From Oceanisphaera psychrotolerans (GTDB lineage Bacteria > Pseudomonadota > Gammaproteobacteria > Enterobacterales > Aeromonadaceae), in contig NZ_MDKE01000017.1 of assembly GCF_001870485.1 (NCBI RefSeq), forward strand, positions 1 to 58,696: a stretch of DNA of 58,696 bases. The letters are read 5' to 3'. The notes beneath the pieces were generated by a model. That model was not told the origin of the DNA. It did not search any database and saw nothing but the letters and a program-made list of their open reading frames with translations. The position numbers were made by a program, and so were the translations under genes. Shown here piece after piece: positions 49,801-58,647 of the stretch; positions within the stretch are counted from its first letter, which is position 1; each line of letters starts with the position of its first letter.

Positions 49801-50482
49801 GGCCGGTCAGGGTACGGCCGGAAGCATCGGTGATGGTGCCGGAAATCATCACCGGCAGGCGAATGTTCTGCCGCTCGAACAGGCCTTCGATGGCAAACAC
49901 CGCCGCCTTGGCGTTGAGGGTGTCGAAGATGGTTTCGATCATCAACAGATCGGCACCGCCGTCGATCAGCGCCTGGGTGGCTTCGGTATAGGCGTCCACC
50001 AGCTGATCGAAGGTGACGTTACGATAACCGGCATCGTTCACATCCGGTGAAATGGAGGCGGTCCTGTTGGTCGGCCCCAGCACCCCGGCCACGAAGCGCG
50101 GCTTGTGCGGCTCTTTTGCGGTCCATTCGTCGGCCACCTTGCGCGCCAGCCGGGCCGCTTCCAGGTTGATCTCCGCCGCCAGGGATTCCATCTGGTAATC
50201 CGCCATGGCGATGGTGGTGGCGTTGAAGGTATTGGTTTCGATGATATCGGCGCCGGCGGCGAAATAGTCGCTGTGGATCCCGGCAATGATCTCCGGCTGG
50301 GTCAGCACCAGCAGATCGTTGTTGCCTTTCAGGTCCGATGACCAGTCGGCGAAGCGTTCGCCTCGGTAGGCCGCCTCGTCCAGTCGATGTGACTGGATCA
50401 TGGTGCCCATGCCCCCGTCAATGATCAATATGCGTTCGGCCAAGGCCTGTTCGAGCTGGGAAAAAACGGGGGATCTGGACAC
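46802..50482 (-). CDS. metH: Cobalamin-dependent methionine synthase MetH
   Basis: A 1226-aa enzyme that methylates homocysteine using methyltetrahydrofolate and cobalamin. The domain order is complete: homocysteine-binding barrel with the zinc cysteines in [12 protein letters not shown] (about residues 1-330); folate-binding barrel (about 345-640); cobalamin cap and binding domains (about 650-890) with DVHDIGKN holding the axial histidine; and the AdoMet reactivation domain (about 900-1226). It starts with GTG at 50482 after AGGAG. I see no MetJ box or MetR site that I would call in the 243-base gap upstream. Confidence 0.98.
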   Translation of the reverse strand: MSRSPVFSQLEQALAERILIIDGGMGTMIQSHRLDEAAYRGERFADWSSDLKGNNDLLVLTQPEIIAGIHSDYFAAGADIIETNTFNATTIAMADYQMESLAAEINLEAARLARKVADEWTAKEPHKPRFVAGVLGPTNRTASISPDVNDAGYRNVTFDQLVDAYTEATQALIDGGADLLMIETIFDTLNAKAAVFAIEGLFERQNIRLPVMISGTITDASGRTLTGQTTEAFYHSLRHAQPISFGLNCALGPDELRQYVAELSRISETYVSAHPNAGLPNAFGEYDLEAEEMAGHIREWAESGFLNLVGGCCGSTPEHIRAMAEAVAGIAPRKLPELPIACRLSGLEPVLITPESMFVNVGERTNVTGSAKFKRLIKEEKYDEALEVALQQVESGAQIIDINMDEGMLDAEACMTRFLNLIAGEPDISRVPIMIDSSKWEVIEAGLKCIQGKGIVNSISMKEGEEKFIEQARLVRRYGAAVIVMAFDEVGQADTRERKFEICERAYRILVEQVGFPPEDIIFDPNIFAVATGIEEHNNYAVDFIEAVKDIKDNLPHAMISGGVSNVSFSFRGNDVVREAIHAVFLYHAIKNGMDMGIVNAGQLAIYEDIEPELKEKVIAVVLNENDGATEALLEIAERYRGSGAQAADPRDLEWRSWPVNERLAHSLVKGLTDFIEEDTEEARLQAARPLDVIEGPLMDGMNVVGDLFGEGKMFLPQVVKSARVMKRAVAYLNPFIEASKEVGQTNGKVVMATVKGDVHDIGKNIVGVVLQCNNFEVVDLGVMVSCEQILKTARETNADMIGLSGLITPSLDEMVHVAKEMQRQGFTIPLLIGGATTSKAHTAVKIEQNYDEPVVYVSNASRAVGVVQTLLSKEHKPAFVERLNQEYDVVRDQHARKKPRTKPVALAEARANKVAIDWQAYTPPVPAKPGIHEFHEVPIAVLRDYIDWTPFFLTWSLAGKYPRILEDEVVGEEAKRLFADANALLDKLEAEGELSCSGVMGLFPANSVEDDVEIYTDESRTEVLHTLRFLRQQTEKKDGFPNYCLADYVAPRGTKPDYVGGFAVTGGIGEDDIVRRYKEAEDDYNAIMASAVADRLAEAFAEYMHLLVRREYWGYAPDEDLGNDELIREKYSGIRPAPGYPACPEHTEKGTLWQLLDVESRIGMKLTESYAMWPGAAVSGFYFSYPDTRYFAVAQIQDDQLLDYAARKGMTREEAEKWLAPNLSA

Positions 50483-50616
50483 TGATAACTCCTGTTACAA
50501 CCTGATTCCTGAAAGCGTTGACCATGCTACCACAAAATACGAAGATGGAAATCCAGCCATCTACAAGGCTGACACATGACAAGGGTCATATCGCCGGTAA
50601 AAATGCGTAAATTAAC

Positions 50617-50640
50617 CGCATTTTCACTAGTGAAAATGCG
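50617..50640. repeat. 24-base perfect palindrome upstream of the antiporter gene
   Basis: The half CGCATTTTCACT is followed directly by its exact complement, ending in AAAATGCG. A further copy of AAAATGCG lies at 50599-50606. The element sits 86 bases before the antiporter ATG and 135 bases from the metH start, in the shared divergent control region. It could be an operator for a dimeric regulator; no known site matches it clearly. Confidence 0.7.
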
Positions 50641-50725
50641 TGTTGTTAGGGCACACTATGCACCACCGGCACAGACCGGCCAACCTAGCTTGCAAATAAA
50701 ATAAAATATCTACGGAAGTGCCTTT

Positions 50726-52015
50726 ATGAGCGTCTATTACACCCTGTGTATTCTGGCGGCGATGGCTATTAGCATCGCTTTCGTCAATCAATACATCATG
50801 AAAATCCAGACTACCATCGCCATTACCTTCGGCGCCCTGCTGATCTCCATCCTGATGTTGATCCTCGGTAAAACAACCTGGCCCGAGCTGCAATCACATG
50901 CCATTGCCACCCTGGAAACCGTCGATTTTGGCGAGTTCCTGCTGCAGGGCATCCTCGGCTTTCTGCTGTTTGCCGGTGGTCTGGGCATCAACCTGCCGGC
51001 CCTGAAGAGTCAGAAATGGGAGATTTCGGTACTGGTGCTCATAGGGGTGCTGATTTCGACCCTGGTGGTGGCCGGTGGTCTGTGGCTGCTGGCCTATGTG
51101 GCGGCCATTCCTCTGCCCTTTATCTACTGCCTGCTGTTCGGCGCACTGATTTCCCCCACCGATCCCATCGCCGTGCTGGCCATCGTCAAAAAACTGGGTG
51201 CGCCCGAACAAATCGCCATTCAGATCGAAGGCGAGTCACTGTTCAACGATGGTATCGGCCTGGTGATCTTCCTGACCATTTTTGCGGTGGCATTCAACGG
51301 TAATGAAGCGACCTTCGGTTCGGTGATGACCCTGTTCACCCACGAAGCCATCGGCGGCATCGTGTTCGGTGCCCTGCTGGGACTGATGTCCCATGTCATG
51401 ATCAGCGCCACCGACGACGGCTCCATGGAGCTGTTGATGACGCTGTGCATTCCCACCGCCGGCTTTGCCCTGGCCAATATGCTGGGGGTCTCCGGCGCCC
51501 TGGCCATGGTGGTGGCGGGGATCATGATCGGCAACTGGACCCGCTACACCGGCTTTTCCGAACAGAGTCAGAAGTATCTGGACCATTTCTGGCACTTGCT
51601 GGACGAGTTTCTGAATGCCCTGCTGTTCCTGCTGATCGGTCTGGCCATGCTGCTGGTGCAGTTTCACTGGCAAGCCTGGATTCTGGTGCTGTGCGGTATC
51701 CCGCTGGTGCTGGCCGGCCGCTTCGTCAGTGTCGCCCTGCCCTATGTCGGCTTTCGACGTTTCCGCAGCTACAACAAATTCTCGATACGGATCCTGACCT
51801 GGGGCGGCTTGCGTGGTGGCCTGTCACTGGCGATGGCGTTATCCATTCCTACCGGCATCAAGCTTGGCACCGACGGTCAGGTTGAACTGCGGGATCTGAT
51901 CCTGATGATGACCTACGCCATCGTGCTGTTTTCCATCATAGTGCAGGGCATGACCATCACTCCGATGATCAACAAGGCCAAGGCGGCGGAAAAAGCCGGT
52001 TTTCCGATAGAATGA
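50726..52015 (+). CDS. CPA1-family Na+/H+ antiporter (NhaP-like)
   Basis: A 429-aa inner-membrane protein with 12-13 helices. The ion-site motifs SPTDP (143-147) and ESLFNDG (170-176, with Asn-Asp) are those of CPA1 exchangers, and a late WGGLRGGLSLAMALSIP helix matches the family. It would export Na+ (or K+/Li+) in exchange for protons, suiting a saline habitat. It lacks a long cytoplasmic C-terminal domain. It is divergent from metH and convergent with metA. The ribosome-binding site GGAAG lies nine bases before the ATG. Confidence 0.9.
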   Translation: MSVYYTLCILAAMAISIAFVNQYIMKIQTTIAITFGALLISILMLILGKTTWPELQSHAIATLETVDFGEFLLQGILGFLLFAGGLGINLPALKSQKWEISVLVLIGVLISTLVVAGGLWLLAYVAAIPLPFIYCLLFGALISPTDPIAVLAIVKKLGAPEQIAIQIEGESLFNDGIGLVIFLTIFAVAFNGNEATFGSVMTLFTHEAIGGIVFGALLGLMSHVMISATDDGSMELLMTLCIPTAGFALANMLGVSGALAMVVAGIMIGNWTRYTGFSEQSQKYLDHFWHLLDEFLNALLFLLIGLAMLLVQFHWQAWILVLCGIPLVLAGRFVSVALPYVGFRRFRSYNKFSIRILTWGGLRGGLSLAMALSIPTGIKLGTDGQVELRDLILMMTYAIVLFSIIVQGMTITPMINKAKAAEKAGFPIE

Positions 52016-52016
52016 C

Positions 52017-52038
52017 AAGAGGGGCCGTGGCCCCTCTT
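52017..52038. terminator. Bidirectional terminator between antiporter and metA
   Basis: AAGAGGGGCC and GGCCCCTCTT form a ten-base perfect stem around a GT loop. It starts one base after the antiporter stop and ends six bases before the metA stop. Confidence 0.8.
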
Positions 52039-52043
52039 CGGTC

Positions 52044-52990
52044 TTACCAGTCTTTGGTGAGGGTGTCACCGGCGGCACTCAGGGTGCGCAGGTCGTAAGG
52101 CGTCAGCTGGTAAACATGGTAGTTCAGCCAGTTGGAAAACAGCAGGTGGCCATGCTGCGCCAGGTGGCTCGGGGTGAGTTGTTGGCATTGTTGCCGGGGT
52201 AATAGTTTTCCGGCATCCGAGGCTCTATACCGACCTCCAGATCCCGCTGGTATTCCAGATGCAGGGTATCCGCATCGTATTCAGGATGACCGGTCACGAA
52301 CACCTGTCGTCGGTCCGGACTGACCGCCAGATAGACCCCGGCCTGCTCCGAGGCCGCCAGTATTTTCAGATCCGTCTTTTGCCGGATAAAATCCACCGGA
52401 AAATCCGCATAGCGGGAATGCGGCGCCAGAAACACATCATCGAAGCCCCGCACCAGTGGCTCGTACTGAGCCAGATTCTGGTGCTCGTACACGCCGGACA
52501 GTTTTTGCAGCCGGGTTTGCTTGTCGAGACCATAGAGTATCTTCAAACCGGCCTGAGCCGCCCAGCACAAAAACAGCGTCGAGGTAACATGGCTTTTGGC
52601 CCATTCGATCACCCGTTCTATCTTGTCCCAGTACACCACATCACAAAAGTCGGTGAGCCCCAGCGGAGCCCCGGTGATGATCAGACCGTCATAAAACTGA
52701 TCCTGCACCTGTTCGAAATCATGATAAAAGTGCTCCAGATGCGACAACGGGGTGTTCTTCGAAGGTCTGTCATCGATACGCAACAGATCCACGCCAATCT
52801 GCAACGGCGAATTGGACAGCATGCGCAACAACTGATTTTCCGTTTCAATTTTCTTCGGCATCAGATTAAGCAGTAACACCCGCATCGGGCGGATTTCCTG
52901 ATTGACCGCCCGGGTTTCCGTCATCACGAAGATATTTTCCTGGGTCAGGACATTGGCCGCTGGCAGGCGATCCGGAATTCTGATGGGCAT
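52044..52990 (-). CDS. metA: Homoserine O-succinyltransferase MetA (one apparent frameshift)
   Basis: Activates homoserine for methionine synthesis. Family motifs are [21 protein letters not shown], the catalytic cysteine in [11 protein letters not shown] and [19 protein letters not shown]. The ATG at 52990 has GGAG upstream. Near 52153 one base is missing: the coding strand reads CGCAGCATGG where CGCAGCCATGG (Arg-Ser-His-Gly) is expected, so the raw frame stops early. Restoring it continues with [21 protein letters not shown] to a stop at 52044, about 315 aa. This is probably a sequence error. MetJ boxes lie 28 bases upstream. Whether the acyl donor is succinyl- or acetyl-CoA cannot be fixed by eye. 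Confidence 0.92.
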
Positions 52991-53018
52991 TAGCTCACTC
53001 CATGTACAGCATCGGTAA

Positions 53019-53042
53019 GAAAGTCTAGACATCTAGAAATCT
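53019..53042 (-). promoter_or_regulatory. MetJ operator (three met boxes) upstream of metA
   Basis: Three adjacent eight-base words GAAAGTCT, AGACATCT and AGAAATCT match the met-box consensus AGACGTCT at 5, 7 and 6 of 8 positions. They lie 28-52 bases before the metA start, where MetJ with S-adenosylmethionine would repress transcription. MetJ binds such tandem boxes cooperatively, so three in a row is a strong signal. Confidence 0.82.
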
Positions 53043-53132
53043 ACAACAAAGGAGCGGGTCTTGTCATCCCCGACGTGTGCCGCAAACCGAAGATACGTTA
53101 GAATCCCGGCAACGCACCTCGAGGAGAGAACG

Positions 53133-54311
53133 ATGGAACCTGTAATTGAACTGGTAAGCACCGGCGATGAAGTCCTGACCGGTCTGATAACAGATACCAA
53201 CGCCGGCTGGCTGTCACAGCGGTTGCTGGAGCAGGGCTGGCAGGTTCGCCGCCGCTTCACCGTGGGCGATGACAAGGCCGATCTGGTCGAGCTGTTTGTG
53301 CAGCGCAGTCACCAGGCCGATCTGGTGATCGTCAACGGTGGCCTCGGTCCCACTTCCGACGATATCAGTGCCGAAGCCATGGCCGAGGCAGCCGGCGCTC
53401 CCCTCGAACTGAATCAACACTGGCTCGAGGTGATGCAGCAGAAATACAGCAGCCGCAATCGCCCCATGCCCCAGAGCAACAGCAAGCAGGCCATGCTGCC
53501 GCAAGGCGCCGAACTGGTGGACAACCCGGTGGGCACCGCCTGCGGCTTTGCGATCCGGCTGAATCGGGCGATCTTTTATTTCACTCCGGGGGTCCCGTCC
53601 GAACTGAAAAAAATGATGGATGACGAAATACTGCCACGACTGCGTGGCCAGTTCGGTCAGAACGGGCACAGCCAGGTACGTCGTTTCTTTCTGTTCGGAT
53701 TATCGGAATCCGGACTCAGCGACCGGCTCGACAGCCTGCCATGGCCGGCAGGCATCACCCTTGGCTACCGGGCCAACTTGCCGACCATAGAGCTGAAACT
53801 GATTACCGAAACCGAAGACGCCGACGCCATTGCCATGGCCGAAGCACAGTTGCTGGCGGAAGTGGGCACTCACCTTGTGTGCCGGGACGAGATGAATTTC
53901 GGCACCACATTGGGCCCGTTGTTACATCACAAGGACCTGATTGTCTTCGAAGACGCCAGCGGCGGCCGCCTGACCGATACCATCAGCACCATCACCCCCG
54001 AATTCGAGGGTCACTATCTGGCGGGCCTGCCCGACAGCGCCGAAGATCTGGCACTCTGGCTGCAACGTTCGGCCCGCCCGATAGCGCTGGCCATCGGGGC
54101 CGAGGGGCCACAAGGGGTACCCATTGCCCTGCATACCGGGCAAGGCTGCCAGGCACAGACGCTGAAAGTGCACTTTCGCGATCCGCTGAACCGGCGCCGC
54201 CTGCTGGCCTTTGCCGCCTTCGACATGTTGCGCCGGCATCTGGTCGGTGAAACCGTGATGGTGGATTACGATATATTGCCCTGCAACGAGCGCTTCACTC
54301 TGTCGGCATAA
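53133..54311 (+). CDS. CinA-like protein (YfaY/molybdopterin-binding domain)
   Basis: A 392-aa protein with an N-terminal CinA/MoaB-like domain (about 1-170): STGDEVLTGLITDTNAGWLSQ, NGGLGPTSDD and NPVGTACGF, then FTPGVPSELKKMMDD. The C-terminal part is only a reduced or diverged version of the nicotinamide-mononucleotide deamidase domain, as in E. coli YfaY, so deamidase activity is doubtful. The ATG at 53133 has GAGGAGAG before it. It is divergent from metA across the MetJ region and convergent with lpxT. Confidence 0.85.
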   Translation: MEPVIELVSTGDEVLTGLITDTNAGWLSQRLLEQGWQVRRRFTVGDDKADLVELFVQRSHQADLVIVNGGLGPTSDDISAEAMAEAAGAPLELNQHWLEVMQQKYSSRNRPMPQSNSKQAMLPQGAELVDNPVGTACGFAIRLNRAIFYFTPGVPSELKKMMDDEILPRLRGQFGQNGHSQVRRFFLFGLSESGLSDRLDSLPWPAGITLGYRANLPTIELKLITETEDADAIAMAEAQLLAEVGTHLVCRDEMNFGTTLGPLLHHKDLIVFEDASGGRLTDTISTITPEFEGHYLAGLPDSAEDLALWLQRSARPIALAIGAEGPQGVPIALHTGQGCQAQTLKVHFRDPLNRRRLLAFAAFDMLRRHLVGETVMVDYDILPCNERFTLSA

Positions 54312-54340
54312 AAAAGGGGCGACCTCAAGTCGCCCTATTG
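54311..54340. terminator. Bidirectional terminator between cinA-like gene and lpxT
   Basis: GGGCGAC (54317-54323) pairs with GTCGCCC (54329-54335). On the minus strand it is followed by six Ts, which makes it a strong terminator for lpxT; on the plus strand the tail is weaker (TATTGTT). Confidence 0.78.
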
Positions 54341-54341
54341 T

Positions 54342-55046
54342 TCAGCCTTGCAACCGCCATCTGAGCAGCAGCTTTTCGACCGGAGCGATCATCGCCTCAG
54401 TCAGCCGATGAGCCAGTGGAGTATGAAACAACCAGGCTCCGGTGATCAGCGCCAGGGGAATGGAGCCACAGATAAAATCGGTAAACCAGTGCGCGCCGGA
54501 CATCACCCGCGGCATAGCCATAATCAGCACCAGCGGCCCCACCGCATAGAGATAGTGACGGGGAAAGCGATAACAGGCGAACAGCAGGAAAGTAGCGAAG
54601 CCGATGCCATGATCGCTGGGGAAAGCATCACCGGATGCATCCTTGGCCTTGATATCTGGCACCAGTTGACTGACCCGTTCGGCCTGCGCATGAATCAGGG
54701 TCGGACTGGCTCGCTTTATCGGTAACACTTTGCCCACTGCCGCCTGCAGCGAAAAGCTGCCGGCCATGATCAGCAGCAAACAGCAGATCCGCGCTCGCTC
54801 AAAGCCGGACGCCAGCCAGGCGTAACGAAACACGAAGCCCACCATCAGCAAGGCAACGGCACCATCGATCCAGCGCTGATTGACGAAGGCCACCAACTCT
54901 GCAAAGCCGGGCACCGTGATCAATCGACTGTTGAACCACCAGAACACGGCATCATCCAGTTGCTGCCAGTGTCCCGACCACCAGGAAAAAAACAGCAATA
55001 ATGCCAGTACCTGCAGTACGGCCCACCCCTTGAAATCCCATCGCAT
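54342..55046 (-). CDS. lpxT: Lipid A 1-diphosphate synthase LpxT
   Basis: A 234-aa PAP2-superfamily membrane protein. LpxT moves a phosphate from undecaprenyl pyrophosphate to the lipid A 1-phosphate on the periplasmic side, both recycling the carrier and adding charge to LPS. The E. coli-like words IKRASPTL, KDASGDAFPSDHG and PRVMSGAHWFTDFICGS are present, giving the PAP2 active-site residues (Lys/Arg 111-112, His146, Arg180, His186). About six membrane helices are predicted. The ATG at 55046 follows GGAAG; a TTG at 55061 is in frame but less likely. A general PAP2 phosphatase is the alternative. Confidence 0.87.
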   Translation of the reverse strand: MRWDFKGWAVLQVLALLLFFSWWSGHWQQLDDAVFWWFNSRLITVPGFAELVAFVNQRWIDGAVALLMVGFVFRYAWLASGFERARICCLLLIMAGSFSLQAAVGKVLPIKRASPTLIHAQAERVSQLVPDIKAKDASGDAFPSDHGIGFATFLLFACYRFPRHYLYAVGPLVLIMAMPRVMSGAHWFTDFICGSIPLALITGAWLFHTPLAHRLTEAMIAPVEKLLLRWRLQG

Positions 55047-55189
55047 CTGATTATCTTCCAACTTGGAAAACGGGGCCTGTTTATAGCAGATAACAATGAA
55101 AACGTCAGGGAATTCGACCAGTCAGAAGGTAAAAAGGGCTTCGTTTGACACTCTTGATGTAATCAAATCTTGGGCTCACGCATTCATGA

Positions 55190-56533
55190 TCACATCAGCC
55201 TGGAAGCCAGTGCTCGCTGACTCGCCTTGAGCGCCTCTATATCCAGACCACAAACGGCGCCATCGATCACCCGCCAGCGCCCCGCGACCATCATCCGATC
55301 GGCCCGCCGAGCACCGCACAGAATCAAGGCCGCCAGCGGATCTCCGGCGCCGGCAAACTGGATATCATCCAGCCGGAACAAGGCCAGATCAGCCTGTTTT
55401 CCGACGGCAATATCACCGATATCGTCACGCCCAAGACAGGCCGCCGAACCACGAGTAGCCCAGTCCAGAACCTTCTGATGGGTGATCTTGCGGGCGCCAT
55501 AACGCAGCCGTTGCAACAGTAACGCCTGGCGCACTTCGGTGATCATGTTGGAGCCGTCATTGGAAGCTGAGCCATCCACACCGATGCCGACCGGGCAGCC
55601 GGCAGCTTCCAGACTCAGGGTCGGGCACTGGCCCGAAGCCAGCAGCATGTTGGAAGAAGGACAATGGGCAATACCTACTCCCGCCTGTCCCAGGCGGCCG
55701 ATTTCTTCATCGTTGAAGTGAATACCGTGAGCCAGCCAGACCCGGTTGCTGAGCCAACCCACCGACTCCAGATAATCCACCGGACGCAGGCCGAACATCT
55801 GCTGACAGAAAGCGGTTTCATCATGGGTTTCCGCCAGGTGGGTATGCAGCTGAACCTGGTGCTGCTCTGCCAGCCGGGCAGTCATTTTCATCAACTCGGT
55901 ACTGACCGAAAACGGGGAGCAGGGCGCCAGTGCGACTCGTATCATGGCACCCTCGGTGTGGTCATGATAACGGCGGATCAGTCGTTCACTGTCTGCCATG
56001 ATCACCTCTTCACTCTGTACCGTCGACTGAGGTGGCAAGCCTCCCTGCTCCTGGCCCAGGCTCATGGAACCACGGGTCAGGTGCACCCGGACGCCGAGCT
56101 GTTGTGCCTGCGCCACCTGAATATCGATGGCATCTTCCAGCCCCTGGGGAAACAGGTAATGATGATCGCTGGCGGTGCTGCAGCCCGATAGCAGCAGCTC
56201 GGCCAGAGCAATCTGGGTCGAGACTTCCACCATTTCCGGCTGCAGTCTGGCCCAGACCGGATACAGCGAGGTCAGCCAGGAAAACAGCTCCTTGTTCAGG
56301 GCCACAGGATGGGCTCGAGTCAGCGTCTGGTAGAAATGATGATGGGCATTGATAAGCCCTGGCAGCAAGACATGCTGACCGGCGTCAAAAACCTCATCTA
56401 CCTGTACCGAGGGTGATTGCCCCGCGGCCAGCAGTTCGGTGATCCGGTTGCCGGTAATCACCAGACCACCGGCATAGGCCGGGTTCAACGTAGCGAGGGG
56501 TTGCTTTATCCAGCGTGTTTTGGGGTTTTGCAT
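55190..56533 (-). CDS. 8-oxoguanine deaminase-like amidohydrolase
   Basis: A 447-aa metal-dependent amidohydrolase. Metal ligands are in INAHHHFYQTLTRA (His64/His66 region), HTHLAETHDE, WLAHGIHF and GVDGSASND. The NAHHHFYQTLTRAHP wording matches the subgroup of Pseudomonas 8-oxoguanine deaminase rather than classical guanine deaminase or atrazine hydrolase; the three are close, so the substrate is inferred. It would salvage or detoxify oxidised purines. It lies just downstream of a purine permease on the same strand, fitting a purine-uptake-and-breakdown pair, although a terminator-like hairpin lies between them. Confidence 0.83.
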   Translation of the reverse strand: MQNPKTRWIKQPLATLNPAYAGGLVITGNRITELLAAGQSPSVQVDEVFDAGQHVLLPGLINAHHHFYQTLTRAHPVALNKELFSWLTSLYPVWARLQPEMVEVSTQIALAELLLSGCSTASDHHYLFPQGLEDAIDIQVAQAQQLGVRVHLTRGSMSLGQEQGGLPPQSTVQSEEVIMADSERLIRRYHDHTEGAMIRVALAPCSPFSVSTELMKMTARLAEQHQVQLHTHLAETHDETAFCQQMFGLRPVDYLESVGWLSNRVWLAHGIHFNDEEIGRLGQAGVGIAHCPSSNMLLASGQCPTLSLEAAGCPVGIGVDGSASNDGSNMITEVRQALLLQRLRYGARKITHQKVLDWATRGSAACLGRDDIGDIAVGKQADLALFRLDDIQFAGAGDPLAALILCGARRADRMMVAGRWRVIDGAVCGLDIEALKASQRALASRLM

Positions 56534-56587
56534 CAGACTTTCGGCTCCCTTTAAATATGAAAGTTGGCATCCCCCGGATGTAGAAAA

Positions 56588-56620
56588 CCCTGACGCACAA
56601 TCCGGGAAGGTACGTCAGGG
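56588..56620 (-). terminator. Terminator of the purine permease gene
   Basis: CCCTGACG and CGTCAGGG form an eight-base stem with a 17-base loop and, on the minus strand, are followed by TTTT. It lies 36 bases past the permease stop and before the deaminase start. Confidence 0.65.
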
Positions 56621-56655
56621 GTCAAGCCTGTCAAGGCTGTTAAAAGAAGTAAGTG

Positions 56656-58089
56656 TTAACCTACTTCACCTAACTTTTTTTTTGCCGCATCGTCTTCACC
56701 GTCGGTGACCCGAGTATCGACATCCGATTCTTCGGCATGCGCCTGCTCGGGCAGAATCAGGCTCAGCAGGATGGCGGTGATAGCCCCCATGGCAACCGGC
56801 GAGCTCAGGATGTTAGCCAGCGTCTTCGGCAGTTCCTGCAGCACGTTGGGCACGGTAGAGACACCAATCCCCATACCGACGGAAATGGCGACTATCATCA
56901 TGTTACGACGATCCAGGTTGGCCTGGGACAACACTCGGATACCCGCCACGGCGACGGTACCGAACATGATCAGGGTAGCACCACCCAGTACCGGCTTGGG
57001 CATCTGCTGCAGCACACCGCCGATGACGGGGAAGAGCCCCATAATGACCAGAATGGCGGCAATGTAGATACCGACAAAACGACTGGCCACACCGGTCAGC
57101 GCGATAACACCGTTATTCTGGCTGAAGGTGGTAGAAGGCATGCTGTTGAAGGTCGCGGCAATCATGGAGTTCACCCCATCCGCCAGCACGCCCCCCCGGA
57201 TCCTGTTCATATAGACAGGACCGGTTACCGGCTCTCTGGAGATGGTGGAGTTGGCAGTCAGGTCACCGGTGGTTTCCATGGCACTCACACAGAACAGGAT
57301 AGCCAGCGGGATAAAGGCGGCGAGATCAAACTGAAACCCGAACTTGAACGGAACCGGAACAGAGACCAGAGGCAGGCTGCCCAGATTGGAGAAATCAAGA
57401 CGGCCCATAAAGAATGCCACGACCATACCCAGCGTCAGGCCGATAACAACGGCGGCCAGACGGATCATCGGGTTTCTGGATCGGTTCAGCAGAATAACGC
57501 TGACCAACACGATTCCGGCCAACAACAGGTTATCCAGGGCGCCAAAGTTATCTGCCCCAAAACCCCCACCGATGTCGGTCATCGCCACCTTGATCAGTGG
57601 AATGCCGATCAGGATGATGATGGTACCGGTCACTACCGGTGTGATCACTTTCTGCAATTTATGGATGACACGACTCAGGAAGATTTCAATAATCGCCGCA
57701 CAGAAGCTGACGCCGAAGATGGTGGCCAGAATATCTTCGGGAGTTCCACCCCGGCTTTTCACTATCATGCCGGCAGACAGAATGGCGGTAAGGAACGCAA
57801 AACTGGTGCCCTGCAAACAGAGCATACCAGCACCGATAGGGCCAATGCGGCGGCACTGAATGAAAGTGCCCACACCCGATACTATTAAGGCCATGCTGAT
57901 CATGTAAGGAATATGCTCCCCCAGACCCAGTACACCACCGACGATCAGTGTAGGTGTGATCACTCCGACCAGGCTGGCCAGTACATGCTGTAGGGCAGCA
58001 AAAGAAGAAGGCCAGAAGCCCGGTTTATCATGCAGTGAATACAGTAAATCGTGGTTTATGCTTTGTTCTGTTTTTACATCCTGGGTCAT
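56656..58089 (-). CDS. NCS2-family xanthine/uric acid permease
   Basis: A 477-aa inner-membrane purine:proton symporter with about 14 helices. NCS2 motifs include LQHVLASLVGVITPTLIVGG, the substrate-binding AMETTGDLTANSTISREPV in TM8 and NSMPSTTFSQNNGVIALTGVASR in TM10. The glutamate and the asparagine of these helices are those conserved in xanthine and urate carriers such as XanP and UacT. Xanthine or uric acid is the likely substrate; the adjoining 8-oxoguanine deaminase-like gene makes urate attractive, because that enzyme yields urate. The C-terminal tail is charged and cytoplasmic. Confidence 0.88.
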   Translation of the reverse strand: MTQDVKTEQSINHDLLYSLHDKPGFWPSSFAALQHVLASLVGVITPTLIVGGVLGLGEHIPYMISMALIVSGVGTFIQCRRIGPIGAGMLCLQGTSFAFLTAILSAGMIVKSRGGTPEDILATIFGVSFCAAIIEIFLSRVIHKLQKVITPVVTGTIIILIGIPLIKVAMTDIGGGFGADNFGALDNLLLAGIVLVSVILLNRSRNPMIRLAAVVIGLTLGMVVAFFMGRLDFSNLGSLPLVSVPVPFKFGFQFDLAAFIPLAILFCVSAMETTGDLTANSTISREPVTGPVYMNRIRGGVLADGVNSMIAATFNSMPSTTFSQNNGVIALTGVASRFVGIYIAAILVIMGLFPVIGGVLQQMPKPVLGGATLIMFGTVAVAGIRVLSQANLDRRNMMIVAISVGMGIGVSTVPNVLQELPKTLANILSSPVAMGAITAILLSLILPEQAHAEESDVDTRVTDGEDDAAKKKLGEVG

Positions 58090-58399
58090 AACAGATCCTT
58101 TTGTTAATTGTTACCAGTGTAGGGCCATATGTTGACTGCAGTGTATTCCTGGCCAACATCCTGTCGATAGGTTTGCCTCTGCCCTCCAACTCCACTGCAA
58201 AGCATAGGCTGAGTAGAAGACAACCTGATAATACCGCAAACAAAACATAAGTGTTACATCTAGATCGATTTATTGTTCACAAGAACACCAAGCATGTGAT
58301 CTACATCTATCGTTACCTCGTAACAATTTCTCTATAAAAAACAGAAGATCAATACGTTATATTTCAATATCGGCGTGTGATCGATAGCATAGTGTCAAT

Positions 58400-58602
58400 G
58401 AAACGAAAAAAGCCCGACTCTTTCGAATCGGGCTTTTTGAATTGGGTGTGCCTGGCAATGGCCCGTCCCCTCGCAGAGCTCGGGTCGCTCGGCGTTGAAA
58501 AGGCGTTGCCTTTCCGGGATCGCCTCGCCCTACTTTCACAGCAGAGCAGTCGCTTCGCTCCACTTGGTTTATCTTTGCCATGTGAAAGTGAGTCGCCCGC
58601 AG
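58400..58602 (-). repeat. Decayed duplicate of the 5S rRNA 3' end and its terminator
   Basis: 58400-58457 (GAAACG, terminator, ATTGGGTG, then TGCCTGGCA) nearly repeats 58602-58656, which is the real terminator plus the 5S 3' end. Between them, CCTACTTTCACA (58529-58540) matches 5S sequence, and 58576-58589 (TGCCATGTGAAAGT) is an exact inverted copy of 5S bases 58664-58677. The rest is unrelated GC-rich DNA. It looks like a second 5S gene end broken by insertion and inversion. Confidence 0.65.
58406..58438 (-). terminator. Second (distal) rRNA-operon terminator
   Basis: AAAAAGCCCGA and TCGGGCTTTTT form an 11-base stem, the same sequence as the proximal terminator 203 bases away. Read on the minus strand it gives a T run of six. 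Confidence 0.88.
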
Positions 58603-58608
58603 AAACGG

Positions 58609-58640
58609 AAAAAGCCCGACTCTTTCGAATCGGGCTTTTT
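58609..58640 (-). terminator. rRNA-operon terminator after 5S
   Basis: AAAAAGCCCGA (58609-58619) and TCGGGCTTTTT (58630-58640) form the terminator directly downstream of the 5S gene on the minus strand. Confidence 0.92.
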
Positions 58641-58647
58641 GATTGGG

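Larger units (their letters stand above)
58090..58647. other. 558-base region between purine permease and 5S rRNA gene
   Basis: No supported protein gene. 58090-58400 is AT-rich and should hold the permease promoter; it contains an inverted repeat TGTTC-N4-GAACA at 58274-58287. 58400-58647 holds two copies of the rRNA terminator and degraded pieces of 5S sequence, described separately. Confidence 0.6.

Noticed and set aside
47042..50050. 1002-aa plus-strand open frame opposite metH
   Set aside because: It is the antisense shadow of a highly conserved, GC-rich metH; the product is His/Gly-rich with no recognisable domains.
50543..50562. AGATGG-N8-CCATCT inverted repeat upstream of metH as a MetJ site
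   Set aside because: It does not fit the tandem eight-base met-box pattern; the clear boxes are at metA.
54040..54070. TGGCAC-type sequence as a sigma-54 promoter
   Set aside because: It lies inside the cinA-like coding region, is not upstream of any gene, and departs from the -24/-12 spacing.
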